A stretch of 64,000 nucleotides of DNA from Rariloculus sp965263005 (GCF_965263005.1 NZ_OZ253579.1:2108001-2172000); one strand, 5' to 3'. Positions 24,793 through 34,090 are shown, counted from the stretch's first letter. Notes: a model not told the origin generated them from the letters alone. Made by a program: numbers and translations.

Positions 24793-25992
24793 TCAGTTCG
24801 AGAATGCCGCGATGCCGGTGATGGCGCGGCCGAGGATCAGTGCGTGGATGTCGTGTGTGCCCTCGTAGGTGTTGACGACCTCGAGGTTCACCATGTGGCG
24901 TGCAACGCCGTACTCGTCGGTGATGCCGTTGCCGCCCATCATGTCGCGCGCCATGCGAGCGATGTCGAGAGCCTTGCCGCAGGAGTTGCGCTTGAGGATG
25001 CTGGTGGCTTCGACCGACGCCGTGCCGGCGTCCTTCATGCGTCCGAGCTGCAGGCAGCTTTGCAGGCCGATACCGATCTCGGTCAACATGTCGGCGAGCT
25101 TCTTCTGGATCAGCTGGTTGGCAGCCAGCGGGCGGCCGAACTGCGTGCGGTCGAGCACGTACCGGCGGGCGCGAGCGAAACAGTCCTCGGCCGCACCCAG
25201 AGCGCCCCAGGCGATGCCGTAACGGGCGCTGTTCAGACAGGTGAACGGGCCCCTGAGGCCGCTCACGTCGGGGAAGGTGTTCTCCTGCGGGCAGAACACG
25301 CCGTCCATAACGATCTCACCGGTGATGCTGGTTCGAAGGCCAATCTTGCCGTGCATCGTTGGTGCGCTCAATCCCTTCCAGCCCTTCTCGAGCACGAAGC
25401 CGCGGATCGCGCTTTCGTCGTCCTTGGCCCACACGACGAAGATGTCGGCGATCGGCGAGTTGCTTATCCATGCCTTGCTGCCGCTCAGGCGGTAGCCGCC
25501 GTCGACCTTGCGGGCGCGCGTGACCATGCCGCCGGCATCGGAGCCGTGGTTCGGTTCGGTCAGGCCAAAGCAGCCGATCCACTCGCCGGTGGCGAGCTTC
25601 GGCAGGTAGTTCTGCTTCGTCGCCTCGGTGCCGAAGGCGTGGATCGGCAGCATCACCAGCGAGCTCTGCACGCTCATCATCGAGCGGTAGCCGGAGTCGA
25701 CACGCTCGATTTCGCGCGCAATCAAGCCGTAGCAGACATAGTTCAGGCCAGCGCCACCATAGTCCTCCGGGATCGTGGGACCGAGCAGCCCCAATCCCCC
25801 CATCTCGCGAAAGATCCCGATGTCGGTCTCCTCGTGGCGGAAGGCCGCCAGCACGCGCGGCGTCAACTGCTCCTGGCAGTAGGCTTCGGCAGCATCGCGT
25901 ACTGCGCGCTCGTCGTCGTCGAGCTGCTGCCGGAGCAGGAACGGGTCGTCCCATTGAAAGGCCGTGGCGCGGTTCGTGTGCGGTTTCGGCAT
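24793..25992 (-). CDS. gcdH: Glutaryl-CoA dehydrogenase (acyl-CoA dehydrogenase family)
   Basis: 399 residues from ATG 25992 (MPKPHTNRATAFQWDDPFLL). FAD-dependent oxidation and decarboxylation of glutaryl-CoA to crotonyl-CoA in lysine/tryptophan/aromatic catabolism. Landmarks: IPEDYGGAGLNYVCYGLIAR, CFGLTEPNHGSDAGGM (flavin contacts) and the C-terminal VNTYEGTHDIHALILGRAIT, where the Glu is the catalytic base and the Arg is characteristic of GCDH. A longer frame up to 26148 is disregarded. It stands alone; electron acceptor ETF genes are not nearby. Confidence 0.9.
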   Translation of the reverse strand: MPKPHTNRATAFQWDDPFLLRQQLDDDERAVRDAAEAYCQEQLTPRVLAAFRHEETDIGIFREMGGLGLLGPTIPEDYGGAGLNYVCYGLIAREIERVDSGYRSMMSVQSSLVMLPIHAFGTEATKQNYLPKLATGEWIGCFGLTEPNHGSDAGGMVTRARKVDGGYRLSGSKAWISNSPIADIFVVWAKDDESAIRGFVLEKGWKGLSAPTMHGKIGLRTSITGEIVMDGVFCPQENTFPDVSGLRGPFTCLNSARYGIAWGALGAAEDCFARARRYVLDRTQFGRPLAANQLIQKKLADMLTEIGIGLQSCLQLGRMKDAGTASVEATSILKRNSCGKALDIARMARDMMGGNGITDEYGVARHMVNLEVVNTYEGTHDIHALILGRAITGIAAFSN

Positions 25993-26242
25993 TGTTTTGC
26001 TCGCTGTGAAGAATTCTGTGGGTACGCGTTTCCGGCTGAGAAAGATCAGCCAGCCGCTGAATTTTTCTGTAGTGTCCGACCTTAGCCGCCACGAGGCGGT
26101 TGCGTAAACGACTAACGTGCAAGAGTGGATAGTAGATTCCATTGGCACTATCGCGCGAGCGGCCCGCAGATGCAGCGGACATCCAAATCAGCAAGAGCGG
26201 TGCGCGTGGAGCATCGTTTGTGGCTTCGAAGGCGCCTTGCGG

Positions 26243-26542
26243 ATGTCGGGTCTCAGGCACGAAACCGTACTGTACGACGAGGAGGTGTTCGTCGATCATG
26301 TCCGAATCGTTCACTTCCTCGAAAAATTGGGTAATCTGAACGACGACGAACCGTTCCCGGTGATCGAGTGCGTTCCGGGTATCTTTCCGGTCGAGGGTCA
26401 TGCCACGCCGTTGGTGCCCGGCCAGACTTTCGAATATACATTGCCTGACACCTATGGTCGGCCGTGGGCGCAGATCTGGGAGCACTATCACGAGGAAGGC
26501 ATGGAGCGTCCAGTGAAGGAAGACCTGTTCAATTTCGAATGA
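26243..26542 (+). CDS. Small protein of unknown function
   Basis: 99 residues from ATG 26243; the frame is open back to 26117, so the start is uncertain and there is no convincing Shine-Dalgarno site. It is acidic and rich in aromatic and proline residues, with no signal peptide or membrane segment: LYDEEVFVDHVRIVHFLEK, PFPVIECVPGIFPVEGHA, LVPGQTFEYTLPDTYGRPW, EHYHEEGMERPVKEDLF. Amino-acid composition looks protein-like rather than random. It may be a C-terminal fragment of a larger enzyme. It is followed 51 bases later by the propeller gene at 26594, possibly as an operon. I do not recognise the family. Confidence 0.5.
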   Translation: MSGLRHETVLYDEEVFVDHVRIVHFLEKLGNLNDDEPFPVIECVPGIFPVEGHATPLVPGQTFEYTLPDTYGRPWAQIWEHYHEEGMERPVKEDLFNFE

Positions 26543-26593
26543 GCCAAACATGATTGCGATGCTGTCCAGGTGGACAGCCAGGAGAGGCGAGCG

Positions 26594-27652
26594 ATGATCA
26601 ATATCAAGAACATCATGGTGCTGGGGTTGTTGTGTTGGGTCGCGCCGACCGTTTCGGCACAGGTACCCTGCGATGCTGTGGGCGACGTCGAGTTCGTTTG
26701 TGGGCCAACGAACGCTGAGGATCTCGTCCTCGTACCGGGCGAGCCGTGGATCATCGCGAGCGGGATGGCCGCGGGCGCAGGGTTTTACCTGATCGACTCC
26801 AGCAGCGGCGCATGGAGCACGCTGCAAACTCAGGCTCGTCACGACGCAGCGTTGTATCCAGGCTGCGCGTCGGCCCCGTCGTCCGCGGCGCTTGAGACGC
26901 ACGGCTTGAACATTCGCGCTGTCGGCCCCGGCCGCTCGAGGCTTTACGTCGTCGGCCACGGCGCGCGCGAGGCGATCGAAGTGTTCGACCTCGATGCAGG
27001 GGGTGGCCGGCCGGTTCTCACGTGGGAGGGCTGCGTACCGATGCCCGAAGGACTGGCGGCGAACAGCGTCGCGTCGTTCGCCGACGGCTCGCTGGTCGCA
27101 ACCGTACTGCTCATGCCGGGTAGGACGTTCGCAGACTCCGTTGCGATGCGCCCGACCGGCGCAGTGTTTGAGTGGTCTCCAGGCGACAGCGGCTTCACGC
27201 TCATGCGCGGTACCGAGCTGCCCGGCAACAACGGCATCGAGGTGTCTGCCGACGGTCGTGAAATCTACGTTGTGTCCTCAGGTTTCCAGACAATCGTCGC
27301 GTTCACGAATACCAATCCCGCCACACTGTTGCGTACGACGAAACAGCTGCCGATCACGCCCGATAACGTGCATATGGCCCCGAATGGCCGGTTGCTCACG
27401 GCCGGTATGAAGAACGACGTGCCCGAGTGCGGTGGCCCGCCCGGTCCGGAGCACGATCTTGGGGCATTGTCGACTTGCCCGCGCGGCACGATCGCGATCG
27501 AGGTGGATCCGGCGACGATGCAGGATCGGGTGCTGGTCGAAACGCCCGCGAGCCCCGCGTTCAGCAACGCGACAATGGTGCTGACCACCGCAGACCGATT
27601 CTGGATCGGCACGTTCAGCGGAGATCGGGTCGCGCACGGCCCACTGCGTTGA
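26594..27652 (+). CDS. Exported SMP-30/strictosidine-synthase-like beta-propeller protein
   Basis: 352 residues from ATG 26594, preceded by GGAGAGG. Signal peptide about 1-22 (VLGLLCWVAPTVSA-QVP). The body resembles six-bladed SMP-30/gluconolactonase or arylesterase propellers: GLNIRAVGPGRSRLYVVGHG, PEGLAANSVASFADGSLVAT, GNNGIEVSADGREIYVVSSG and ITPDNVHMAPNGRLLTAGM. Such folds use a central divalent cation for lactone or ester hydrolysis; activity here is inferred. The C-terminal 61 residues are duplicated, in decayed form, at 38358-38551. Confidence 0.7.
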   Translation: MINIKNIMVLGLLCWVAPTVSAQVPCDAVGDVEFVCGPTNAEDLVLVPGEPWIIASGMAAGAGFYLIDSSSGAWSTLQTQARHDAALYPGCASAPSSAALETHGLNIRAVGPGRSRLYVVGHGAREAIEVFDLDAGGGRPVLTWEGCVPMPEGLAANSVASFADGSLVATVLLMPGRTFADSVAMRPTGAVFEWSPGDSGFTLMRGTELPGNNGIEVSADGREIYVVSSGFQTIVAFTNTNPATLLRTTKQLPITPDNVHMAPNGRLLTAGMKNDVPECGGPPGPEHDLGALSTCPRGTIAIEVDPATMQDRVLVETPASPAFSNATMVLTTADRFWIGTFSGDRVAHGPLR

Positions 27653-27699
27653 CTCGCCGTTCGCGACCGTGAGGCCCCAGGACAACAGGTGAGCAGCAT

Positions 27700-28326
27700 T
27701 TACGAACCGGGCGTGTAGCAACTGACCTCGATCTTGCCTAGCGAGTGCGATACGAACTCATCGGCCGTTCTGACGTGGTCGGCGTAGGGCCGGGCGCCCG
27801 AGTGATCGATGTTGTCGGCCACGACCAGCGCGCCTTCGGCAAGTTTCGGCCTTAGCAACTCGAGCATGGGCAGGTACATGCCCTTCCAACCGTCGAGAAA
27901 CACGCAGCCGATACCCGGCTCGGCGTCGGCAAGCGTCTCGCGGGCATCGCCCTCGAGCAAGGTTGCGACGCGGCCGAGACCCGCTTCGGCAAGCACCGCG
28001 TGCGTCGCGGCACATTTGTCCGGATGTGCCTCGGTCGTGACGAGCCGGCCGCCGTTGTCGCGAGCGGCTGCGGCCAGATAGGTCGTGCTGACGCCGAATG
28101 ACGCGCCGAACTCGACGATGTATTTCGCGCCGGAGCCGCGCGCGAGCAGATACAGGAGCCGTCCTTCGGCCCGTGAAACAGCGAGGTAGAGACTACCCAT
28201 GCGCGTCAACGATTCATCGTCGCGTTCGTGCGCCGACAGTTCCCCACGCCGGGCTCGGTCGCGGCCCGCGGCATCGTGCAGCCGCGCGAGGCAGGCGGCG
28301 ACGGCAGGATCGTTGAGGCTGCTCAT
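27700..28326 (-). CDS. Class I SAM-dependent methyltransferase (O-methyltransferase-like)
   Basis: 208 residues. Rossmann methyltransferase with the glycine-rich SAM loop IVEFGASFGVSTTYLAAA (about 70-87), acidic ribose-binding residue in LVTTEAHPDK, and motif VFLDGWKGMYLPMLELL typical of catechol-O-methyltransferase-like small O-methyltransferases. Soluble and cytoplasmic. It is convergent with the propeller gene; substrate unknown. Confidence 0.75.
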   Translation of the reverse strand: MSSLNDPAVAACLARLHDAAGRDRARRGELSAHERDDESLTRMGSLYLAVSRAEGRLLYLLARGSGAKYIVEFGASFGVSTTYLAAAARDNGGRLVTTEAHPDKCAATHAVLAEAGLGRVATLLEGDARETLADAEPGIGCVFLDGWKGMYLPMLELLRPKLAEGALVVADNIDHSGARPYADHVRTADEFVSHSLGKIEVSCYTPGS

Positions 28327-28341
28327 GAGTGAACTGTAACG

Positions 28342-28370
28342 AAAAAAAGACCCCGCCGGTTGGCGGGGTC
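28342..28370 (-). terminator. Rho-independent terminator of the TonB-dependent receptor gene
   Basis: Perfect 9-bp stem GACCCCGCC (28349-28357) / GGCGGGGTC (28362-28370) with a four-base loop. On the minus strand it is followed by seven T residues (A-run at 28342-28348). It lies 24 bases past the stop of the receptor gene. Confidence 0.9.
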
Positions 28371-28394
28371 GAGTGTCGAGATTTCGAACGCGAG

Positions 28395-31241
28395 TCAGAA
28401 GCTGTGCGTGTACTCGAGTCTGACCATGCGCATTCTCGGGTCGTACAGGTTCGAACGCACTGTGGTCAACGAATTGGCGCGCAACGGCACTTCATTGTCC
28501 ATGACGTTGAGCACTGCCAGATTGACCTGGTTCGAGGACGGCAACGTATAGGTATACACGGCGTCATGCTGCGACCACGAGCTTTCATCCGTGTTGTATT
28601 CGAACCGTCCCGGCAGGTAGAGCTCGATACCGTCCGTAAAGCGGGTGCTCCAGCGGATGGCGTGATTGCCCCTGGCGTACGTGGCGATCAGATTGGCGCG
28701 AATCTGAGGGTTGTTGGAGAGGCCGAGATCCGCCCCTCGAGTCGTGCCTATGGCTTCGATCAGGTTGCCCTGAAGGTCGGAAACCTTGAAGCTGTCGGCG
28801 TACGACGCCACGAGCCGTAGCCCGAACAAACCGCCCCCGGACATGTCCTTCCGCCAATCGAAGGTGACGTCCAGACCGGAAGTCTCAACGGCGTTGCGGT
28901 TGACGAACGACGACTTGAAGAGCGCGATATCGAAGCCGTCGAGGCAACCCGCCGGCAGCGGGTCGCCGGAGTCTTCATCCCAGCGGCCGGAGATTTCACA
29001 CACTTCGTTCGGAACGCCCGGGAAAAGCTCGATGCGCGGGTCGGTGATGAAACCGTCTGCGATATCGGCGAGAAGAATCTCATCCGGATCGATGGTCGAG
29101 ACCAGATTCGTAAACTCGTAACTCCAGTAGGTCACGTCGAACGTCAGGTCGTCGGTGATGTCCCAGGTGAAGCCCACGGTCCAGTTGTCCGACTCTTCCG
29201 GCAACAGATCGGGGTTGCCGACCGAAAGCGCGCGCGCCTGGGTGACCTCGCCGCCAAGCGGACGGATGGTCGTGCCGCTCGGCCCGATGCCGAAGGTCTG
29301 GCGCTCCGACGCCAAACGGAATGACGATCCCACGGAAAACCGGATGAATACGTTGTCTGCAGGCGTCCAAAGCCCGGTGAACTTCGGTTCCGTCGAGCTC
29401 AGCCCGTTCGTGTCTTCGTAGCGTACGGCGAAGTCAAGCTCCAGGTCTTCGGTCGGGAACATGACCAGTTCGGCGAAAACGGCTTCCGTCTCGCGCGACG
29501 CAAACCAGTCCTGAACCACCTGCGGAGCGAACCCGTATCCGCCGTCCTTCGCGACGGGGTCGACACGGTAGTCCAGTTCCTGTTGCCGGTACTGTACACC
29601 GACCGCAAGTCCGCTCGTGCCTCCGGCCATTTCCCAAAGACTGCCCGTGATCAGGGCTTCAACCGAGAAGAAGTCGGCATCGCCTCTCCGGATAACGTTA
29701 TACGTCATCCAATCGGCCAGTGCAGGCGAGTTGTATGTCGGATCGCCGGGCTCGGCGATGAGCCGGCTGGCAAACGGGTTCCACCATTGACAGTTGCCGA
29801 CGCCCGGCCCGACGTTCGGATTGTTCGCGGCGCCGCTCACGGTATCGAACTTGCAGTTGCCGCCGCCGTAGCCCTGTATGGCACGGGCGTAACGATCGGC
29901 GATCGTGTCTGACGTTCCGGATTCCTGGCTGTTCCACGATGCCGAACCGTTGACTCGCCATTCCCAGTTATCGTTGAGCGGGCCCGTAAGCGTCGTGGAC
30001 GACCTGAAGGTGTTCTGCTCCGCAAAGGAGGGCAGCGATCCCTCAAGCGGGCTGGCCTGCCGGGAGAAAACGCGGCTGTAGTGCTGAACCGGGAAATTCG
30101 GATTTCGCTGGTTGGCATCGATCACACCCGGGTTTTCGGGCGGAAGCACCGCACCCAGGCTCGGCAACGCCAACAGCGGCACCCCGGTGCCGAAACTGCT
30201 GTGTGTCTGAACCCGCGCATAGTTGAGTTCCCAGGTCAGGCTCGTGCCGCCGGCGAAATCCCGCGTGGCGACTGTCATGCCGGTGAACCGGTCGTTCTCC
30301 GGGATGATCGTACGCTGCAGGCTCAACGTGCCCCTGCAGAAGGGGTTAAACGCGACGGGCAAGCCGTCGCCGTTGTGGTTGGTGGCGCCGGCGGGATCCC
30401 AGATCACGTTTTCCTCGAGGCCGCCGATGAGCGGGCTGCCGCAGAGGGGATCGGCGAACCAGCCGCCTCGAACTCGGGTATCGCCCGCGCGCGGGGGTCC
30501 GATGGCGCCGAAGGTTCCGGGATTGTAGAGGCCGGTAATCAGGCCTTCGCCGAGCCGCTCGTTGCTGAACACGTCCGCGCTTTGCATCTCCTTGTTGCGC
30601 TTCAGGTATTCAAAGCCCATGACGACGCCGAAGTCGCTCTGCTGAACGCCCATCAGGCCGCCGACCAGGACTTCAGGCACGTCGCTCTGGGCGCTCGCGA
30701 ACTGGCTTGAAACCGAGAACTCGACGCCTTCGAAGTTGTTGCGGGTGATGAAGTTGGCGACGCCGGCAACGGCATCGGAACCGTAAAGCGCCGATGCGCC
30801 GTCGAGCACGAGCTCGATTCGTTCGAGCATGATGGCCGGAGCCAGATTGTTGACGTCGACCTGCGATGCGGAGTTGGCATCGATCGTCTGGCGTTGCCCG
30901 TTCAGCAGCACAAGCGTCGATCTCGCACCGAGTCCGCGCATGTCGATGCTGTTGGTGGGCGTGTTCCAGTTCTCCACCACATTGGCAGACGAAATCTGCG
31001 GCATGTCGCGAAGCACTTCGATCGTCGAAATACGTTGATTCGCCCTGATCTCCGCGGCATCCATTATGGCTACCGGTTGCGGCCGATCGGCCGGGCGGGA
31101 GATGAACGAGCCCGTGACGACGATCTCCTCGAGTTCTGTATCCTGGGCGAATATGTATGAGGGCAAGGTTGCCCCACAGGCGAACGCAATAGCCGTGGCA
31201 AGCTTTGTATAGCTGACACTTCCACTCTTGGCGGATTTCAT
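28395..31241 (-). CDS. TonB-dependent outer-membrane receptor
   Basis: 948 residues. Signal peptide about 1-32 (LATAIAFACGATLPSYIFAQ), a TonB-box-like ELEEIVVTGSFIS, plug domain (about 45-170; VLRDMPQISSANVVENW, IDMRGLGARSTLVLLNGQRQ) and a 22-stranded-barrel region ending in an aromatic residue (EYTHSF), as required for outer-membrane assembly. The size and plug resemble the large oligosaccharide/peptide-type receptors common in environmental gammaproteobacteria. Substrate unknown. It forms its own unit with a strong terminator and an inverted repeat upstream (31280-31320). Confidence 0.93.
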   Translation of the reverse strand: MKSAKSGSVSYTKLATAIAFACGATLPSYIFAQDTELEEIVVTGSFISRPADRPQPVAIMDAAEIRANQRISTIEVLRDMPQISSANVVENWNTPTNSIDMRGLGARSTLVLLNGQRQTIDANSASQVDVNNLAPAIMLERIELVLDGASALYGSDAVAGVANFITRNNFEGVEFSVSSQFASAQSDVPEVLVGGLMGVQQSDFGVVMGFEYLKRNKEMQSADVFSNERLGEGLITGLYNPGTFGAIGPPRAGDTRVRGGWFADPLCGSPLIGGLEENVIWDPAGATNHNGDGLPVAFNPFCRGTLSLQRTIIPENDRFTGMTVATRDFAGGTSLTWELNYARVQTHSSFGTGVPLLALPSLGAVLPPENPGVIDANQRNPNFPVQHYSRVFSRQASPLEGSLPSFAEQNTFRSSTTLTGPLNDNWEWRVNGSASWNSQESGTSDTIADRYARAIQGYGGGNCKFDTVSGAANNPNVGPGVGNCQWWNPFASRLIAEPGDPTYNSPALADWMTYNVIRRGDADFFSVEALITGSLWEMAGGTSGLAVGVQYRQQELDYRVDPVAKDGGYGFAPQVVQDWFASRETEAVFAELVMFPTEDLELDFAVRYEDTNGLSSTEPKFTGLWTPADNVFIRFSVGSSFRLASERQTFGIGPSGTTIRPLGGEVTQARALSVGNPDLLPEESDNWTVGFTWDITDDLTFDVTYWSYEFTNLVSTIDPDEILLADIADGFITDPRIELFPGVPNEVCEISGRWDEDSGDPLPAGCLDGFDIALFKSSFVNRNAVETSGLDVTFDWRKDMSGGGLFGLRLVASYADSFKVSDLQGNLIEAIGTTRGADLGLSNNPQIRANLIATYARGNHAIRWSTRFTDGIELYLPGRFEYNTDESSWSQHDAVYTYTLPSSNQVNLAVLNVMDNEVPLRANSLTTVRSNLYDPRMRMVRLEYTHSF

Positions 31242-31279
31242 GATGCTCCCTCATTGTAGAAAAGACGCAAGTGCGCGGA

Positions 31280-31320
31280 TTGATCGGCGCTTGGAATCGG
31301 TGACACTATTCGCCGATCAA
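31280..31320. promoter_or_regulatory. Inverted repeat upstream of the TonB receptor, operator-like
   Basis: Perfect 10-bp arms TTGATCGGCG (31280-31289) and CGCCGATCAA (31311-31320) separated by 21 bases, 39 bases upstream of the receptor start codon. It has no T-tract in the direction of transcription, so it is more likely a protein-binding site or leader hairpin than a terminator. Confidence 0.35.
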
Positions 31321-31489
31321 AAAATCTGGCGCATGATACCTACTGGCTTGGAACCCCGCAAGCGCAGCAGCACTCAGGCCGATTGCCCGGTCGACGCCGC
31401 CGGACTCGCCGCGGAGCGGTCGTGGAGGTGCTACAGCGGTTGGCCCCGCCGCGCGCACGGGATATCCCTCCAAGCGCGGCGCTACGGCT

Positions 31490-32377
31490 TCAGATCAGCG
31501 CGTCGAAGACGACGAGCGTGCGCGCCTCGATGCTCTCGCGCGGGATGAACTCACTCGGACATGCGGGATTGCGAAAACCCGTATGCGGCGTAAATCGCGC
31601 CCGCCCGTCGGTGCGCGAGTCGTAGCACTTGAGCAGCAGCGCCTCGCCGGGCTGCATTTCGGACGCGAAGAACCACCGATGCCCGGGATTGTGGCGCAGT
31701 GAGTAGATGTGGCCTGTATGACGCGGCTCATCGAGGTCTGCTTCGCCAAAGTGATGGATGTCGGTCGGCACGAGATCCCCGCGCGCGACGCTGCGCGCGT
31801 CGCAAAGCGCCAGCGGTGTGTCGAGTATCGGTCCGACGATCGGCCGCCACAGGTTGACGAAGGCGAAGTGCCGGTTCGCGAGGTCCGCGCGTTCGGCGGA
31901 CTCGAGGACGGCGCGCTGGCGTTCCGGACCCGACTGCTCCGTATAGTCGTTGTGCGCCTGGTCGACCGGCTCGCGAACGCCGGGCTCGCCGCGGGCCGCA
32001 CGCACGGAGCTGCGCACGTTGTGGTCGAACACAATTACGGCCGCCGCGCCCGCGAAGTCCCGCACGGCACGCTCGACCTCCGGGTAGTAATGCGCCCGAA
32101 CCGCGGCCTCGTCGTAGAAATCACCGAACGCTGATCGATGCGCGCGCAGCTCGAAACCGTATGCGTCAAGGCTCAACCGATCCGCGGCGGGTCGCGCGTC
32201 GCGAATCGTCATCGCGCGGTCCACGATTTTCGGGCGCACCACCTCAAGCCCGCTGTCCGGAGGATAGATGCGCACCTCGGCCCGGTCGATTCCGGGCTCG
32301 ATATAACCGATGTGAGCCTCGACCGCGGGAAGCTCAGCGGTGAACGCGTCAGGATTCGGCGATTGTGCGTGCGCCAC
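31490..32377 (-). CDS. CmcJ/NvfI (AsaB-like) family oxidoreductase
   Basis: 295 residues, no signal peptide. Signature segments of this iron/2-oxoglutarate-oxygenase-like family: VIVFDHNVRSS, PVDQAHNDYTEQSGPERQ (HxDYT), RHFAFVNLWRPI, LALCDARSV and GEALLLKCYDSR followed by FTPHTGF. CmcJ-type proteins hydroxylate diverse small molecules; the substrate here is unknown. The gene ends 248 bases upstream of the TonB receptor and starts 18 bases after the end of the MBL-fold gene at 32396, on the same strand, so it may be co-transcribed with it. Confidence 0.75.
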   Translation of the reverse strand: MAHAQSPNPDAFTAELPAVEAHIGYIEPGIDRAEVRIYPPDSGLEVVRPKIVDRAMTIRDARPAADRLSLDAYGFELRAHRSAFGDFYDEAAVRAHYYPEVERAVRDFAGAAAVIVFDHNVRSSVRAARGEPGVREPVDQAHNDYTEQSGPERQRAVLESAERADLANRHFAFVNLWRPIVGPILDTPLALCDARSVARGDLVPTDIHHFGEADLDEPRHTGHIYSLRHNPGHRWFFASEMQPGEALLLKCYDSRTDGRARFTPHTGFRNPACPSEFIPRESIEARTLVVFDALI

Positions 32378-32395
32378 TGGAATGCGGGTCGGACG

Positions 32396-33865
32396 CTACC
32401 GTCCGACCGCCCTCCAAAGCTCATCCCGGGTCTGCGGTTCCGCCGAAGCGTGGGTGTTGATATAGCGCTCGAAGTCGTCGAGGCCGAGCTTCTCGAGCGC
32501 CGGCACGAGCGCCTGGACGTGATCGTTCCCCGGCTGCCCCGGTTGCGGCAGAGAGAAGTCACCCTGGTAGATGATCTGTTCCCGCGGGATGTATGCGACC
32601 AGCAGGCCGTTGGAGTGCGGCGTCGGCCAGATGTGGTACATCTCTACCGTACGCGTCCCGTCGGAATAGGCCTTCATATCCTCCACCGGATCGACCCAGG
32701 CCGGCCTCGGATTCCTCGCAAGCGCGTCGTCGAGCAGCGTGCGCGGCGTGTTGAGTGCGTGCGTGAAGAACTCCTGGTTGTTGGCGTGCGTGATGATTGT
32801 TGCGCCCTCGGCCACGAGCACCGGCAGCCCGCCGGTATGATCCGAGTGAGCATGCGTGTTCATGATGTAGCGGATGGGCTTGCCGGGGATTAACCGCTTC
32901 GTTTCTTCGATGTACGCGAGCGCACGCGCCTGGCTCTGTCCGGCCTCGAGCATCATGATGTGATCCTCGAATTCGATGATCAGAGAGTCGTAGCTGCCCT
33001 GACCCGTCGTGAGCCGATAGAGGCCGTTGCCAAGTTCCTCGGCCATGACTTCAAGCGGCGGAGGCTGACCGCCGCCGAAACCGCCCGGCTGATCCGCAGG
33101 CGCGGGGGCGAGACTTGCGAGGTCGGACGGATTCGCTGTCGCCGACGTTACGGCGACCTCGAAGAACGGCCACCCGCCGCGCGTTTGATCGATCTGCGTC
33201 GGGGCCGTGAAGCCGCCGAAGTTCCGCCAGTCGGAGTAGGTGGCAACGATGTGCATGTCGCCCATGATGTTCTCGCCGAGCCATGTCTCGACACGCTCGA
33301 CGAGGTTCTCGTCATTGACGTAGCCATTGATGACGTAGCTCGCGCCGGATGGCGCCCGAACCTCGGGACTCCAGCTCAACACCGTGTAGTCCACGCCGCC
33401 CATTCTCTGGCGGCTTGCCGTGGCGTCGTTCTCGGCAGCGCCCTTGAGGAAGCCCCACGGCGTGATGTAGAGCTCGAGCGAGCCCGCCCACGGCTGCGAG
33501 ACATCGGCCTGTTCCGGGGTGACCTGCTGGAAGAACGTTCCGGGCGTCACCGTCGTCGAGCCGCCCCCCCCTCCGAAGTTCACGGTGTTTCCGCTGACGC
33601 GCGAAGTGGGCGCTTCGAGATCGATCACTCGGACGTAGACCATGATCGGCCGCATCGGGTCGTGCGTGCCATGGCAGATCATCGCCGTGCCGTTCGCTCC
33701 GCACTGCTGGAACGCGACGTACTTCGCCGATCCCGCATATGTGATGGATTGAACGTCGCCCAATGCCTCCTGAGCGTTGGCGATCACCGTTTCGGCATCC
33801 TGCGCCAAAGCGTTTCCGCCGAGAAACAACACGAAAATCGCGGCAGGCGCCAGTTTGTTCACCAT
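32396..33865 (-). CDS. Exported metallo-beta-lactamase-fold hydrolase
   Basis: 489 residues from ATG 33865; GGGGGA lies six bases upstream, favouring this over the in-frame ATG at 33871. Signal peptide about 1-21 (IFVLFLGGNALA-QDA). The N-terminal 240 residues form an uncharacterised beta-rich domain. The C-terminal MBL domain has a complete zinc motif NTHAHSDHTGGLPVL (HxHxDH) and downstream IWPTPHSNGLLVAYIP. Likely a periplasmic zinc hydrolase; substrate unknown. Upstream lies a degenerate tandem repeat (33932-34090) shared with the divergent gene at 34136. Confidence 0.75.
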   Translation of the reverse strand: MVNKLAPAAIFVLFLGGNALAQDAETVIANAQEALGDVQSITYAGSAKYVAFQQCGANGTAMICHGTHDPMRPIMVYVRVIDLEAPTSRVSGNTVNFGGGGGSTTVTPGTFFQQVTPEQADVSQPWAGSLELYITPWGFLKGAAENDATASRQRMGGVDYTVLSWSPEVRAPSGASYVINGYVNDENLVERVETWLGENIMGDMHIVATYSDWRNFGGFTAPTQIDQTRGGWPFFEVAVTSATANPSDLASLAPAPADQPGGFGGGQPPPLEVMAEELGNGLYRLTTGQGSYDSLIIEFEDHIMMLEAGQSQARALAYIEETKRLIPGKPIRYIMNTHAHSDHTGGLPVLVAEGATIITHANNQEFFTHALNTPRTLLDDALARNPRPAWVDPVEDMKAYSDGTRTVEMYHIWPTPHSNGLLVAYIPREQIIYQGDFSLPQPGQPGNDHVQALVPALEKLGLDDFERYINTHASAEPQTRDELWRAVGR

Positions 33866-33931
33866 AACCATTCCCCCGTTTACAGGTCGAGTACAAGGAT
33901 GTGACGACGATTCTACATGTGTTGCCGTCTG

Positions 33932-34090
33932 CCGGGGGAACATCATCGCGCTGGCCGGCGGGAACGGCATCGCGGCGGCCCCGGGGGAACAGCATCGCGT
34001 TACCCGGCGGGAGAAGCAGCGTGGTGTCCGGGGAGAGCCATCGCGCAGGCTGGGGATAGAAATCGCATCGGCCTGCGGATAGCGGCGTCG
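33932..34090. repeat. Degenerate tandem repeat, about seven 19-25 bp units
   Basis: Successive units share the pattern CCGGsGGrA-n-AgCATCGCG: 33932-33954, 33955-33978, 33979-34002, 34003-34027, 34028-34049, 34050-34071 and a partial 34072-34090. Units abut directly with no spacers. The array fills most of the gap between two divergent genes, ending 46 bases before the start at 34136. Confidence 0.7.

Noticed and set aside
24844..26085. A 413-codon plus-strand frame opposite gcdH
   Set aside because: It is antisense to a highly conserved acyl-CoA dehydrogenase and has no domain.
26142..26339. CDGSH-like iron-sulfur motif (APCGCRVSGTKPYC) in an overlapping frame
   Set aside because: The conserved D-G-S-H portion is absent and the frame has no start or ribosome site; likely coincidence.
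33932..34090. Possible CRISPR array
   Set aside because: Units abut directly, vary in length and sequence, and there are no spacers or cas genes.
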